Below are positions 26,930 to 35,353 of a stretch of DNA of 35,718 bases, one piece after another (the first letter of the stretch is position 1; every line of letters begins with the position of its first letter). The translations under genes and the position numbers were made by a program. Location of the stretch: the NCBI GenBank assembly GCA_934597725.1, contig CAKTSK010000021.1, positions 1 through 35,718 on the forward strand, read 5' to 3'. The notes under the pieces were generated by a model that was not told where the DNA came from, did no database searches, and worked only from the letters and a program-made list of their open reading frames with translations. Origin of the DNA: an uncultured Eubacteriales bacterium (GTDB lineage: Bacteria; Bacillota; Clostridia; Oscillospirales; Oscillospiraceae).

Positions 26930-27077
26930 GTCAACTACCCACGGCCTAAAGGCCATGGGCTTGTAACTGCCCAGTCGTAGTAACGGCTTACGCCTCCGAC
27001 CTTTAACCCCAAGAGGCATTACTGTCTCAAGTGGCGTTACATCGTAGGGTGGTTGACAGCACCCTTTGCGGCAAAGT
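26930..27077 (-). ncRNA. Presumptive omega RNA (reRNA) at the tnpB 3' end
   Basis: Known TnpB proteins use an RNA made from the 3' end of tnpB and the element end. Here GTCAACCACCC (27057-27047, minus) pairs with GGGTAGTTGAC (26940-26930), 10 of 11 positions, with the terminal CCCATGGCC/GGCCGTGGG hairpin inside. The spacer (guide) would be the next 16-20 bases of flank, at about 26929-26910. No transcript is proven. Confidence 0.5.
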
Positions 27078-28217
27078 TTACTCTGCCGCAACTGTATCCG
27101 GTACTTGGCTATTATATAGATAGTCGATTCCCATGCGATACAGATTCATTGCGCCGATACGGTCATCGTTCGACTTGTAGCCACAGTTCTTACAGGTAAA
27201 CAGATGTATCTTCTTGTTGCGGTTTGCCTTTTCTGTGTGCCCACAGACGGGACAGCACTGGCTGGTATACCGAGGGTCAACTTTGATTACGGAAGACTGA
27301 TTCTGTTTTGCCTTGTAGATGAGCTTCTGTTCGAGGTCATAGAAAGCCCACGATACAGAAACATAGCGGTACTTCGTTTTGACACGTTCTGTGGCATTAC
27401 GGATACCGGACAAGTCTTCCAGAACGAAGAGCGTGTGTTCGGGGTTATTTACAACGAGTGCCTTTGATACACAATGGTTGACATCCTGCATCCAACGGTT
27501 TTCTCGTTGACCGATACTTTTGAGTCTACGTCTTGAAGACGGGGTATGCCGCATTTGGAGTTCTTTTCTAAGTGTCGAATAGCGGGCTCTTTTCTGCTTG
27601 ATAGACCGGCCTTTTACAAACCCGGACTTGTGCTTGCTGTCGTAAGTTGCAACGACGAAGTTGATGCCTCGGTCGATGCCTACAACATTACAGATGTCAG
27701 AGAGATTACTCTCTTCCACATCGTAGGTCACAGGGATGTGTAGAAAGTATTTCCCGTGTTTGTTCACCAGCTTGGCGGTGCCGAACCGGTAGATAGAACG
27801 GTCGAAGTATTTCGACATCCCTTCCGCGAAATAAGGCAATTTCACCCTCCCGCCAAGCGTGTTTACGGAAAACCGGTCTTGCGTCAGAGAGTAGTCTCTG
27901 TTCCAGACAAGGTCATACTGAGGTTTCTTGAAAGAAGGTTTAATCCATTCATTCTGATTCTCAAGAATGGTCCTATATCTTGCAATGACCGTTTTGAATA
28001 CAGACTGAGTCATTTGAGATTTAAGTGCAAACTTAGAACGGATCTCAGTGTAAAGTGCCTTATTCAACGAAGGCTGCTTCAGATCGTGCGTGCGAAACAC
28101 ATAGTCTGAAACATAATTACAGGCTTCGCGATAGACAGACATCGTTTCATCAAGTAACGCCTTATCTTCATCCGATACCACTACTTGGATTTTTGCTGTG
28201 ATGGACATTTGCTCCAT
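27078..28217 (-). CDS. tnpB: RNA-guided endonuclease TnpB
   Basis: 379 residues, full size. The RuvC-like active site is complete: D182 in VVGIDRGINF, E267 in FVLEDLSGI, and D351/D352 in KSNDDRIGAMNL. The zinc ribbon has C322, C325, C342 and C345 (CPVCG, CKNCG). The N-terminal part contains the helix-turn-helix-like helical region usual for the family. TnpB cuts DNA next to a target-adjacent motif under guidance of its own RNA and helps the element persist. ATG at 28217 follows AAAGGAGG by 8 bases. The gene appears intact and potentially active. Confidence 0.92.
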   Translation of the reverse strand: MEQMSITAKIQVVVSDEDKALLDETMSVYREACNYVSDYVFRTHDLKQPSLNKALYTEIRSKFALKSQMTQSVFKTVIARYRTILENQNEWIKPSFKKPQYDLVWNRDYSLTQDRFSVNTLGGRVKLPYFAEGMSKYFDRSIYRFGTAKLVNKHGKYFLHIPVTYDVEESNLSDICNVVGIDRGINFVVATYDSKHKSGFVKGRSIKQKRARYSTLRKELQMRHTPSSRRRLKSIGQRENRWMQDVNHCVSKALVVNNPEHTLFVLEDLSGIRNATERVKTKYRYVSVSWAFYDLEQKLIYKAKQNQSSVIKVDPRYTSQCCPVCGHTEKANRNKKIHLFTCKNCGYKSNDDRIGAMNLYRMGIDYLYNSQVPDTVAAE

Positions 28218-28253
28218 AGTCTATCCTCCTTTCATTGATATTTCACTAATACT

Positions 28254-28282
28254 ATTATGTAATATTAGTTGGTGAACGTCAA
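28254..28282 (-). promoter_or_regulatory. Promoter for tnpB
   Basis: Minus strand TTGACG (28282-28277), 17-base spacer, CATAAT (28259-28254). ACTAATA and TATTAGT around it form an inverted repeat (about 28245-28269). Confidence 0.5.
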
Positions 28283-28335
28283 GGCGTATCGAGGTGACTT
28301 ATGGACAACAGATATCATCGGCATAATACTACCTA

Positions 28336-28373
28336 AGGCTCCTCCCACCACCTGAAGGTAGTGGGAGGAGCCT
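28336..28373. repeat. Long hairpin, likely left end of the IS element
   Basis: 17-bp stem 28336-28352 with 28357-28373, arms GGCTCCTCCCACCACC and GGTAGTGGGAGGAGCC, one mismatch and a TGAA loop. It lies 24 bases before the purine phosphorylase start, so it is also in that gene's leader and may affect its expression. Confidence 0.55.
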
Positions 28374-28397
28374 ATGGCAAACGAAAGGATTTAATTT

Positions 28398-29237
28398 ATG
28401 AACTATACTTTTGAACACTATCAGGAGAGCGCCGCCTTTCTACAGGAAAAGCTGGGCGGCTTCCGCCCGAAGGTGGCCATGGTCCTTGGCTCCGGCCTGG
28501 GCTATCTGGGCGACCTGGTGGAGTCCCCCATCGTGGTCCCCTATGGACTGATCCCCCACTTCAAGCACTCCACCGCCCCCGGCCACAAGGGGCAGATGGT
28601 CTTTGGCCGGCTGGCCGGCCAGGACGTGGCCGTCATGCAGGGCCGGGTCCACCACTACGAGGGGTATTCCTATGAGGACGTCAGCTACGGCGTGCGGGTC
28701 CTCCGCCTGCTGGGCTGCGACACCCTGTTCGTCACCAACGCCGCCGGCGGCGTGAACTGGAAGTTCCGGGCCGGGGACCTGATGCTCATCACCGACCAGA
28801 TCAAGATCTTTCTGGAGTCCCCCCTCTGGGGCGAGAACCTGCCCCAGTTCGGCCCCCGCTTCCCCGACGCCAGCTACCTCTACACCCCCCGCCTCCAGGA
28901 GCTGGCCCGGCGGCAGGCCCGGCGGCTGGACCTGGACCTGAAAGAGGGGGTCTATATGTATTTCCCCGGCCCCCAGTACGAAACCCCCGCCGAGATCCGC
29001 ATGGCCCGCCTGCTGGGCGCGGACGCCGTGGGCATGTCCACCGCGCCCGAGGTCATCACCGCCGGCCACTGCGGGATGCAGGTGCTGGGCCTCACCCTCA
29101 TCTCCAACATGGCCGCCGGGGTTTTGCCCAAAAAGCTCACCGAGCAGGAGGTGCTGGACGCCGCCGCCGCCGCCCGGGACCGGTTCTCCGGCCTGCTGCT
29201 GGCCTGCCTGTCCCACCTGGACGAGGCAGAGGACTGA
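28398..29237 (+). CDS. punA: Purine-nucleoside phosphorylase (trimeric type)
   Basis: 279-residue cytosolic enzyme that cleaves inosine/guanosine with phosphate to base and ribose-1-phosphate. Typical motifs: VLGSGLGYLGD for phosphate binding, GRVHHYEGY, FVTNAAGGVN, GPQYETPAEIRM and LISNMAAGVL. The length fits the trimeric PNP family. ATG at 28398 with AAAGGA upstream. It pairs with the downstream deaminase (12-base gap), and hpt earlier in the window would use the released bases. The IS element lies directly upstream and may have displaced its original promoter. Confidence 0.93.
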   Translation: MNYTFEHYQESAAFLQEKLGGFRPKVAMVLGSGLGYLGDLVESPIVVPYGLIPHFKHSTAPGHKGQMVFGRLAGQDVAVMQGRVHHYEGYSYEDVSYGVRVLRLLGCDTLFVTNAAGGVNWKFRAGDLMLITDQIKIFLESPLWGENLPQFGPRFPDASYLYTPRLQELARRQARRLDLDLKEGVYMYFPGPQYETPAEIRMARLLGADAVGMSTAPEVITAGHCGMQVLGLTLISNMAAGVLPKKLTEQEVLDAAAAARDRFSGLLLACLSHLDEAED

Positions 29238-29249
29238 CAGGAGGCCGCC

Positions 29250-30572
29250 ATGGAACGCATTTTACTGCACAACTGCCGGGCCTTGTGCCTGGACGACGAA
29301 CACCGGGACACCCCCCTGGACGGGGCCTATGTGGTCGTGGAAGGAGACAAGATCCGCTCCGTGGGCACCCAGCGCCCCCAAGGCCCCTTCTCCCGGGAGA
29401 TCGACTGCCGGGGCAACGTCCTCATGCCCGGTCTGGTCAACGCCCACACCCACATTCCCATGACCCTGCTGCGGGGCTATGGCGGCGGCTGCGACCTGCA
29501 AACCTGGCTGAACCAGTGGATCTTCCCTGCCGAGGCCAAGCTGGATGACCGGGCCGTCCGGGCCGGGGCGGGGCTGGCCCTGGCCGAGCTGATCGCCGGG
29601 GGCGTGACCACCATTGCCGACATGTATATGTTCACCCCCACCATCGCCCAGACTGTGCTGGAGGCAGGCATCAGCGCCAACCTCTCCTGCGGCGGCGTCT
29701 ACTTCGGCGACCCCGCCGACTTCGGGCCGGACACCTGCAAGGACTGCGAAAACCAGCGCATCCTCACCGAGGAGTGGCACGGGGCCGGGGACGGCCAGAT
29801 CCTGGTGGACGCCTCCATCCACGGGGAGTACACCTCCAACGTCCCCCTGTGGCAGTGGATGGCCGACTACGCCCAGAAAAAGGGCCTGGGGATGCACGTC
29901 CACCTGTCCGAGACCCAGGCCGAGCACGAGGCCTGCCGCCAGCGCTGGGGCAAGACCCCCTTCCAGATCCTGGACCGCTACGGGGCCTGGGACACCCGGG
30001 CCATCGCGGCCCACTGCGTGTGGACCACCGAGGAGGACTGGGCCGGCATGGCCGCCAAGGGGGTCACCTGCGTCCACAACCCCGTCTCCAACCTGAAGCT
30101 GGGCTCCGGCGTGGCCTGGGTCCCCGCCATGAAGCGGGCCGGGGTGAACATCGCCCTGGGCACCGACGGCGTGGCCTCCAACAACAACCTGGACCTGTTT
30201 GAAGAGATGAAGTTCGCCGCCGTCCTCCACAACGGCGTCACCCACGATCCCCTGGCCCTGCTGCCCCGGGACGTGCTGGCCATGGCCACCCGGGACGGGG
30301 CCAAGGCCCTGGGCCGGAACACCGGCCGGATCGCCCCCGGCTGCACCGCCGACCTCACCCTGGTGGACTTCGACCGCCCCAGCCTCACCCCCTGTCACAG
30401 CGTGGCAGACAACCTGGTCTACGCCGCCCACGGGGGCGACGTGGTGATGAATATGGCCCGGGGAAAGGTCATATATCAGGACGGGACCTTCTTTACCCTG
30501 GACCTGGAACGCATCCGGGCCGAGGTGAAGGACTATGCGCTGCCCTTGCTCTTCGGGCGCAGCGGCAATTAA
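29250..30572 (+). CDS. mtaD: MTA/SAH deaminase-type amidohydrolase
   Basis: 440-residue zinc amidohydrolase. The metal site is NAHTHIPM, with HVHLSETQAEHEA, AAHCVWTTEED and LGTDGVASNNNLD providing the remaining ligands and catalytic aspartate. Best match in memory is 5-methylthioadenosine/S-adenosylhomocysteine deaminase; other adenosine or guanine-like substrates are possible. Deamination would yield inosine-type nucleosides, fitting the PNP gene immediately before it as a purine salvage pair. ATG at 29250 follows AGGAGG. Length and motifs are complete. Confidence 0.87.
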   Translation: MERILLHNCRALCLDDEHRDTPLDGAYVVVEGDKIRSVGTQRPQGPFSREIDCRGNVLMPGLVNAHTHIPMTLLRGYGGGCDLQTWLNQWIFPAEAKLDDRAVRAGAGLALAELIAGGVTTIADMYMFTPTIAQTVLEAGISANLSCGGVYFGDPADFGPDTCKDCENQRILTEEWHGAGDGQILVDASIHGEYTSNVPLWQWMADYAQKKGLGMHVHLSETQAEHEACRQRWGKTPFQILDRYGAWDTRAIAAHCVWTTEEDWAGMAAKGVTCVHNPVSNLKLGSGVAWVPAMKRAGVNIALGTDGVASNNNLDLFEEMKFAAVLHNGVTHDPLALLPRDVLAMATRDGAKALGRNTGRIAPGCTADLTLVDFDRPSLTPCHSVADNLVYAAHGGDVVMNMARGKVIYQDGTFFTLDLERIRAEVKDYALPLLFGRSGN

Positions 30573-30590
30573 AATAAGGAGGGGCGCCTG

Positions 30591-32183
30591 TTGAAAGCCC
30601 AGAAAACCAGTACCTTTTTCGGCGGCGCGGCCATCCTGGCCGCCAGCATCGCCATCGTCAAGATCATCGGCGCGCTGTATAAGATCCCCCTGGGCCGCAT
30701 CCTGGGGGACGTGGGCTTCGGCCACTTTAACAACGCCTATGCCATCTACAACCTGCTGCTCATGGTCTCCACCGCCGGCCTGCCGGTGGCTATGTCCAAG
30801 ACCATCTCCGAGGCCAACGCCCTGAACCGGCGCAACCAGGTCAACCGGGTCTTCCGGGTGGCCCTGGTGACCTTCGTCATCCTGGGCACCGTGAGCAGCC
30901 TCATCATGTTCCTCTTTGCCCAGCCCCTGGCCATTTTGCAGGGGGACAGTCTGGCCGCGCCCGCCGTGCGGGTGATGGCCCTGTCGTGCTTCTTCGTGTG
31001 TACCATGTCCGCCTACCGGGGCTATGCCCAGGGCCACTCGGACATGGTCCCCACCGCGGTCTCCCAGGTGGTGGAGGCCCTGACCAAGCTGGGCGTGGGC
31101 CTGTTCCTGGCCTGGTATCTGCTCTACCTGGGCTTCGGCAGCGAGTTCTCCGCCGCCGGGGCCATCGGCGGCGTCACCGCCAGCGGTCTGGTCTCCCTGA
31201 CCTATCTGATGGTGCGCCACCACCGGCGCAGCGGCCCCCGGCTCCAGGCCGCCACCGACGACGTACCCGACCGGCCTGGCCGCATTTTGAAGACCCTGCT
31301 GGCCATCGCCATCCCCATCACCCTCAGCTCTTCCGTGGTGCCCATCACCACTTACCTGGACACCGTGCAGGTGCAGAACCTGCTCCAGAGCGCCCTGGGC
31401 TACTCGGAAGAGCTGGCGGTAAGCCTGTACGGCTGCTACCAGAAGGCCGTGACCATCTACAATCTGCCCTCGGCCTTCATGGTCTCCCTGACGGCCTGCA
31501 TCGTGCCGGCGGTCTCCGCCGCCCTCACCCGGAAGGACACCCTGGGCGCGGGCAAGATCGCCGAGTCCGCCCTGCGGGTGGGCGCGCTGCTGGCCCTGCC
31601 GGCGGGCGTTGGTCTGGCGGTCCTCTCCGGCCCCATCATCCAGATGCTCTATCCCGAGACCAACCAGGAGGTGGCCAGCCACTGTCTGCTGGTGCTGGGC
31701 ATCGCCTCGGCCTTCGTGTGCATGATGCTCCTGTGCAACGCCATCCTCCAGGCCAACGGCCGGGCAGCGCTGCCCATCTGGTTCATCGCCATCGGCAGCG
31801 CCATCAAGCTGGGGGTGAACTTCCTGCTGGTCCAGCTGCCCAGCGTGGGCATCAAGGGCGCGCCCACGGGCACCCTGGTGTGCTTTGCCCTGGTGTCGGT
31901 GATGGAGCTGGTGGCCATCAAGCGGGTCACCCCCCATCCCCCCAAATACCTGCGGGTGTTCGTCAAGCCCGCCCTGGCCGCCGCCCTCATGGGGGCCGCT
32001 GTGTGGGCCGGCTACGGCCTGCTCCACCGGTTCCTGGGCAACACCCTGGCCGTGGCCGGGTCCATCGTCCTGGGCGGTCTGGTCTATGGGGTGCTGGTGC
32101 TGGTGCTGCGCATCGTCTCCCGGGATGACCTGTCCCTGATGCCCAAGGGCGACAAGATCGCCAAGCTGCTGCGCATCCGCTGA
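30591..32183 (+). CDS. SpoVB/MurJ-like polysaccharide flippase (MOP superfamily)
   Basis: 530-residue membrane protein with about 14 predicted helices. The N-terminal pattern GALYKIPLGRILGDVGFGHFN with STAGLPVAMSKTISEA is characteristic of the SpoVB/YtgP branch of lipid-linked oligosaccharide flippases. It probably moves lipid-linked wall precursors, perhaps during spore cortex synthesis, but vegetative MurJ function is equally possible. Start is TTG at 30591, following AAGGAGG; no ATG precedes the first helix. It begins 19 bases after the amidohydrolase. Confidence 0.86.
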   Translation: MKAQKTSTFFGGAAILAASIAIVKIIGALYKIPLGRILGDVGFGHFNNAYAIYNLLLMVSTAGLPVAMSKTISEANALNRRNQVNRVFRVALVTFVILGTVSSLIMFLFAQPLAILQGDSLAAPAVRVMALSCFFVCTMSAYRGYAQGHSDMVPTAVSQVVEALTKLGVGLFLAWYLLYLGFGSEFSAAGAIGGVTASGLVSLTYLMVRHHRRSGPRLQAATDDVPDRPGRILKTLLAIAIPITLSSSVVPITTYLDTVQVQNLLQSALGYSEELAVSLYGCYQKAVTIYNLPSAFMVSLTACIVPAVSAALTRKDTLGAGKIAESALRVGALLALPAGVGLAVLSGPIIQMLYPETNQEVASHCLLVLGIASAFVCMMLLCNAILQANGRAALPIWFIAIGSAIKLGVNFLLVQLPSVGIKGAPTGTLVCFALVSVMELVAIKRVTPHPPKYLRVFVKPALAAALMGAAVWAGYGLLHRFLGNTLAVAGSIVLGGLVYGVLVLVLRIVSRDDLSLMPKGDKIAKLLRIR

Positions 32184-32206
32184 CGGACGAGAAACGAGGC
32201 TATCGT

Positions 32207-33007
32207 ATGGCAACAGAATTTACCTTGAAAGACACCTATACCGTGGCGGACCTGCGGCAGCTGGTGGCCCTGCTCCGGGCCCCCGGCGGCTGCCCCTGGG
32301 ACGGGGCCCAGACCCACCAGAGCATCCGCCGCAACTTCATCGAGGAGGCCTACGAGGTGGCCGAGGCCATCGACGAGCAGGACCCCGCCCACCTGCGGGA
32401 GGAGCTGGGAGACGTGCTGCTCCAGGTCCTCTTCCACGCCTCCATCGAGGAGGACGCCGGCCGCTTCGACCTGGACGACGTGGCCGACGGCATCTGCAAA
32501 AAACTGATCTTCCGCCACCCCCACGTTTTCGGCGGGGCCGAGCCGGCCAGCTGGGAGCAGCTCAAGCGCCAGGAGAAAGGCCAGCGCACCTACACCGACA
32601 CCCTGCGGGGGGTGGCCAAGAGTCTGCCCGGCCTGTGGCGGGCGGAAAAACTCCAGGACAAGGCGGCCAAGGCGGGCTTTGAATGGCCCACGGCTCAGGC
32701 CGCCATGGACAAGCTGCACGAAGAGGTGGGCGAGCTGCAAACCGCCCTCACCGAGCAGACCAACATCGAGGAGGAACTGGGCGACGTGCTGTTTGCGGCG
32801 GTCAAAGTGGCCCGGTTTTTTCAAATAGACGCCGAAGAGGCCCTGGCCGGCACCTGCGAAAAATTTCTTCGCCGCTTTGCCGGGGTGGAGGCGGCCGTCA
32901 CAGCCCAGGGAAAGGACATGACGGAGCTGGATGTGTCCCAGCTGATGGCGCTGTGGAACCGGGAAAAGCACCCGGAAAACCAAGAGAGAAAGGGTAATGA
33001 CCAATGA
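32207..33007 (+). CDS. mazG: Nucleoside triphosphate pyrophosphohydrolase MazG
   Basis: 266-residue house-cleaning enzyme that hydrolyses (d)NTPs to monophosphates. The first MazG domain has the Mg-binding pattern EEAYEVAEAI with LREELGDVLLQVLFHA; the opening PGGCPWDGAQTHQSI is the family signature. A second domain near the C-terminus has EEVGELQTAL and EEELGDVLFAAV. ATG at 32207 follows GAGG. The stop overlaps the HU start, so the two are coupled, as is common in Firmicutes (mazG-hup). Confidence 0.93.
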   Translation: MATEFTLKDTYTVADLRQLVALLRAPGGCPWDGAQTHQSIRRNFIEEAYEVAEAIDEQDPAHLREELGDVLLQVLFHASIEEDAGRFDLDDVADGICKKLIFRHPHVFGGAEPASWEQLKRQEKGQRTYTDTLRGVAKSLPGLWRAEKLQDKAAKAGFEWPTAQAAMDKLHEEVGELQTALTEQTNIEEELGDVLFAAVKVARFFQIDAEEALAGTCEKFLRRFAGVEAAVTAQGKDMTELDVSQLMALWNREKHPENQERKGNDQ

Positions 33008-33279
33008 ACAAGACTGAACTGATCCTGAGTGTTGCAGAGGAGACCGGCTTTTCCCGGAAAAACGTGGAGATCGGCCTCAATGCCGCCATCCACCGGATCA
33101 CCCAGGCCCTGATCGAGGAGGAGAAGGTCCAGATCGTCGGCTTCGGCTCCTTCGAGACCAAGGTCCGCGCCGAGCGCATGGGCCGCAACCCCAAGACCGG
33201 CGAGGACATCCCCATCCCCGCCACCAAGGTCCCTACCTTCAAGGCGGGCAAGGCCCTGAAAGACGCCGTGGACGGCTGA
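33004..33279 (+). CDS. HU family DNA-binding protein
   Basis: 91-residue nucleoid protein. It starts MNKTELILSVAEETGFSRK and has the HU/IHF signature VGFGSFETKVRAERMGRNP, with the DNA-arm PKTGEDIPIPATKVPTFKAG. HU bends and packs DNA and aids replication and repair. The ATG overlaps the mazG stop by ATGA, with AAAGGG upstream. A strong terminator follows. Confidence 0.95.
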   Translation: MNKTELILSVAEETGFSRKNVEIGLNAAIHRITQALIEEEKVQIVGFGSFETKVRAERMGRNPKTGEDIPIPATKVPTFKAGKALKDAVDG

Positions 33280-33306
33280 CCTGCGGCCCCTTGTTCCCAC
33301 ACCGTA

Positions 33307-33340
33307 AGCGCCAGGATGCTCCGGCATCCTGGCGCTTTTT
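33307..33340 (+). terminator. Terminator after HU gene
   Basis: 13-bp perfect stem AGCGCCAGGATGC (33307-33319) / GCATCCTGGCGCT (33324-33336), followed by five T. Confidence 0.93.
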
Positions 33341-33345
33341 CTCTC

Positions 33346-33398
33346 TTGACAAAGTCCGAAATCAGACTATAATAGAGCTTCGGCACAGTCCGAAATCA
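33346..33398 (+). promoter_or_regulatory. marR-MATE promoter with duplicated operator-like repeat
   Basis: Perfect TTGACA (33346-33351), 16-base spacer, TATAAT (33368-33373). The 12-mer AGTCCGAAATCA occurs exactly twice, in the spacer (33353-33364) and after the start (33387-33398), 34 bases apart. The first copy extends to a near palindrome, TCCGA-AA-TCAGA. This layout suits autorepression by the MarR protein. Confidence 0.75.
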
Positions 33399-33414
33399 TA
33401 CCAAGGAGGTCCCC

Positions 33415-33852
33415 ATGCTGCAACTCAGACCCGAAGTGGAAGAACTCAACCGGCTCTATCAGGCCATGGACGAAACCTATCACGCCGTGGCTGCCCGGGC
33501 CGGGCTGTCCGACAGCGCCTTCCTCATCTTTTACGCCCTGGCGGAGCTGGGCGACGGCTGCACCCAGCAGGAGATCGCCCGGCGCTACTACGCCAGCAAG
33601 CAGACCATCCACTCCTCCATCAAGGTCCTGGAACAGAAGGGCTATCTCACCCGGACCCCCGGCCGGGACCGGCGCATCCTGCTCACCCCCGCCGGCCGGC
33701 AGGTGCTGGAAGAAAAGCTGACCCCGGTCTTTCGCCAGGAGAACCAGGCAGTGGAGGCCATGGACTCCCAGGAGCTGGAGACCCTGCTGGTCCTGCTCCG
33801 AAAATACGTCCGCCTGCACCAGCAGCTGCTGGGAGAGGGGGTGGGCCTGTGA
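33415..33852 (+). CDS. MarR family transcriptional regulator
   Basis: 145-residue winged-helix regulator. The reading-head region is CTQQEIARRYYASKQTIHSS followed by LEQKGYLTRTPGRDRR, the MarR wing with its conserved DxR. It probably represses itself and the efflux gene downstream until a toxic ligand binds; the ligand is unknown. ATG at 33415 follows AAGGAGG. Its stop overlaps the MATE GTG by GTGA. Confidence 0.9.
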   Translation: MLQLRPEVEELNRLYQAMDETYHAVAARAGLSDSAFLIFYALAELGDGCTQQEIARRYYASKQTIHSSIKVLEQKGYLTRTPGRDRRILLTPAGRQVLEEKLTPVFRQENQAVEAMDSQELETLLVLLRKYVRLHQQLLGEGVGL

Positions 33853-35186
33853 GCGTCCGCATCGCCCTGTCCAGCCACTTCACCTACCGCCGCCTGCTGC
33901 GCTTCACCCTGCCCACCATCGCCATGATGATCTTCACCTCCCTGTACTCCATCGTGGACGGCATCTTCGTGTCCAACTTCGCCGGCAAGACCGCCCTGGC
34001 GGCGGTGAACCTCATTTGGCCGGTGTGCATGGGCCTGAGCTCCGTGGGCTTCATGCTGGGCACCGGCGGCAGCGCCATCGTGGCCAAGACGCTGGGCCAG
34101 GGAAAAGAGGAGCTGGCCCGGGAGTATTTCTCCCTGGTGATCTATGTCACCCTGGCCGCCGGCGCGGTGCTGTCCGTGGTGGGCTTTGCCCTCACGCCCC
34201 GCATCGCCGTGGCCCTGGGCGCCCAGGGGCGGCTTCTGTCCGACACCATCCTCTATGGCCGCATCCTCTTTGCGGGCCTGGCGGTGTACATGCTGCAAAT
34301 CGCCTTCCAATGCTTCTTCGTGGCGGCGGAAAAGCCCGGCCTGAACCTGAAGATCACCCTGGCGGCGGGGCTGACCAACATGGTCCTGGACGGGCTGTTC
34401 GTGGGTCTGTTCCACTGGGGGCTGGCAGGCGCGGGGGTGGCCACGGTCCTGGGGCAGCTCCTGGGCGGGCTGATCCCTCTGGTCTACTTCGCCCGCCCCA
34501 ACGACAGCCTGCTGCGGCTGACCTGCCGGGTGAAGTTCCGGGGCCGGGTGCTGGGCACCGCCTGCCTCAACGGCTCGTCGGAGATGGTCTCCAACCTGTC
34601 GGCCTCTCTGGTCAGCACCCTCTACAACCTCCGCCTCATGGCTCTGGTGGGCGAGGACGGCGTGGCTGCCTATGGGGTGATGATGTACGTCAACTTCGTC
34701 TTTGCCGCCATCTTCCTGGGCTATTCCCTGGGCAGCGCCCCTCTGGTGAGCTACCACTACGGCGCAGGCAACCACGACGAGCTGCACAATCTCTTCCGCA
34801 AAAGCCTCCGCCTCATCGCCGGGACGGGGGTGGGCATGACCCTAGCCGCCGAGCTGCTGGCGCCTCTGGTGGTGGGGGCCTTCACCCGCTACGACCCCGC
34901 CCTGTACCAGATGACCCTCCACGGCTTCCGCCTCTGCTCCCTGGCCTTTTTGTTCATGGGGGGCAACGTGTGGGGGTCGGCCTTCTTCACGGCCCTGAAC
35001 AACGGCGGGATCTCGGCGGCCATCTCCTTTCTGCGGACCTTCCTGTTCCAGGTAGCCGCCGTGCTGCTGCTGTCCTTCCTGCTGGGGGTGGACGGCATCT
35101 GGCTGGCCCTGGTGGCGGCGGAGGTCCCCGCCCTGGCCGTCACCGCCGGCTTTCTGGCCGTGCAGCGCAAGCGTTACCACTACTGA
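33849..35186 (+). CDS. MATE family efflux transporter
   Basis: 445-residue multidrug/toxin extrusion membrane protein with about 12 helices. The N-terminal segment TLPTIAMMIFTSLYSIVDGI and the ALAAVNLIWP, LGTGGSAIVAKTLGQG patterns are typical of MATE. It likely exports a cationic drug or metabolite using a proton or sodium gradient. GTG at 33849 is chosen by overlap with marR and by the start of the first helix; open frame continues upstream in GC-rich DNA but is not coding. After it, no further ordinary gene is seen up to the window end. Confidence 0.9.
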   Translation: MSVRIALSSHFTYRRLLRFTLPTIAMMIFTSLYSIVDGIFVSNFAGKTALAAVNLIWPVCMGLSSVGFMLGTGGSAIVAKTLGQGKEELAREYFSLVIYVTLAAGAVLSVVGFALTPRIAVALGAQGRLLSDTILYGRILFAGLAVYMLQIAFQCFFVAAEKPGLNLKITLAAGLTNMVLDGLFVGLFHWGLAGAGVATVLGQLLGGLIPLVYFARPNDSLLRLTCRVKFRGRVLGTACLNGSSEMVSNLSASLVSTLYNLRLMALVGEDGVAAYGVMMYVNFVFAAIFLGYSLGSAPLVSYHYGAGNHDELHNLFRKSLRLIAGTGVGMTLAAELLAPLVVGAFTRYDPALYQMTLHGFRLCSLAFLFMGGNVWGSAFFTALNNGGISAAISFLRTFLFQVAAVLLLSFLLGVDGIWLALVAAEVPALAVTAGFLAVQRKRYHY

Positions 35187-35223
35187 TCCCCACCCGAAAG
35201 ACAGAAACCGCCCCGGGCTTGCC

Positions 35224-35251
35224 TTGACAAACCGGGGCGGGATGGTATAAT
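35224..35251 (+). promoter_or_regulatory. Promoter of antisense RNA, copy 1
   Basis: Perfect TTGACA (35224-35229), 16-base spacer, TATAAT (35246-35251). Predicted start near 35258. Confidence 0.85.
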
Positions 35252-35257
35252 GAAACG

Positions 35258-35353
35258 CAGAAAGGGCGCTGCCGCAAGCGGTTAGCCCATCATTGACAGC
35301 ATTTTTATTTATGCTGACCGTTTGGATACCAGCCAAGCGGTCAGCACGCTTTT
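35258..35353 (+). ncRNA. Antisense RNA, putative type I antitoxin, copy 1
   Basis: About 95-base RNA with a 5' hairpin closed by GGGC/GCCC (35264-35288) and a 13-bp 3' hairpin, GCTGACCGTTTGG (35313-35325) / CCAAGCGGTCAGC (35333-35345), then CGCTTTTAT as a weak terminator. It is complementary to the 3' end of the small peptide mRNA encoded on the other strand, as type I antitoxins such as RatA or SR4 are. I recognise no named family. Confidence 0.65.

Larger units (their letters stand above)
26930..28374 (-). mobile_element. tnpB-only IS200/IS605-type element
   Basis: A tnpB gene is flanked by subterminal hairpins: CCCACGGCC-TAAA-GGCCATGGG at 26938-26959 on one side and a 17-bp stem at 28336-28373 on the other. 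No tnpA (Y1 transposase) is present, so mobility would need one in trans. The composition is lower in GC than both neighbours. The 26930 boundary is fairly clear; the 28374 boundary is approximate. Confidence 0.65.

Noticed and set aside
26293..26934. 213-codon minus-strand frame across the gene-free region
   Set aside because: It overlaps the SLH start, both terminators and the small RNA promoters, has no ribosome binding site and an odd Cys/Arg/Pro-rich composition.
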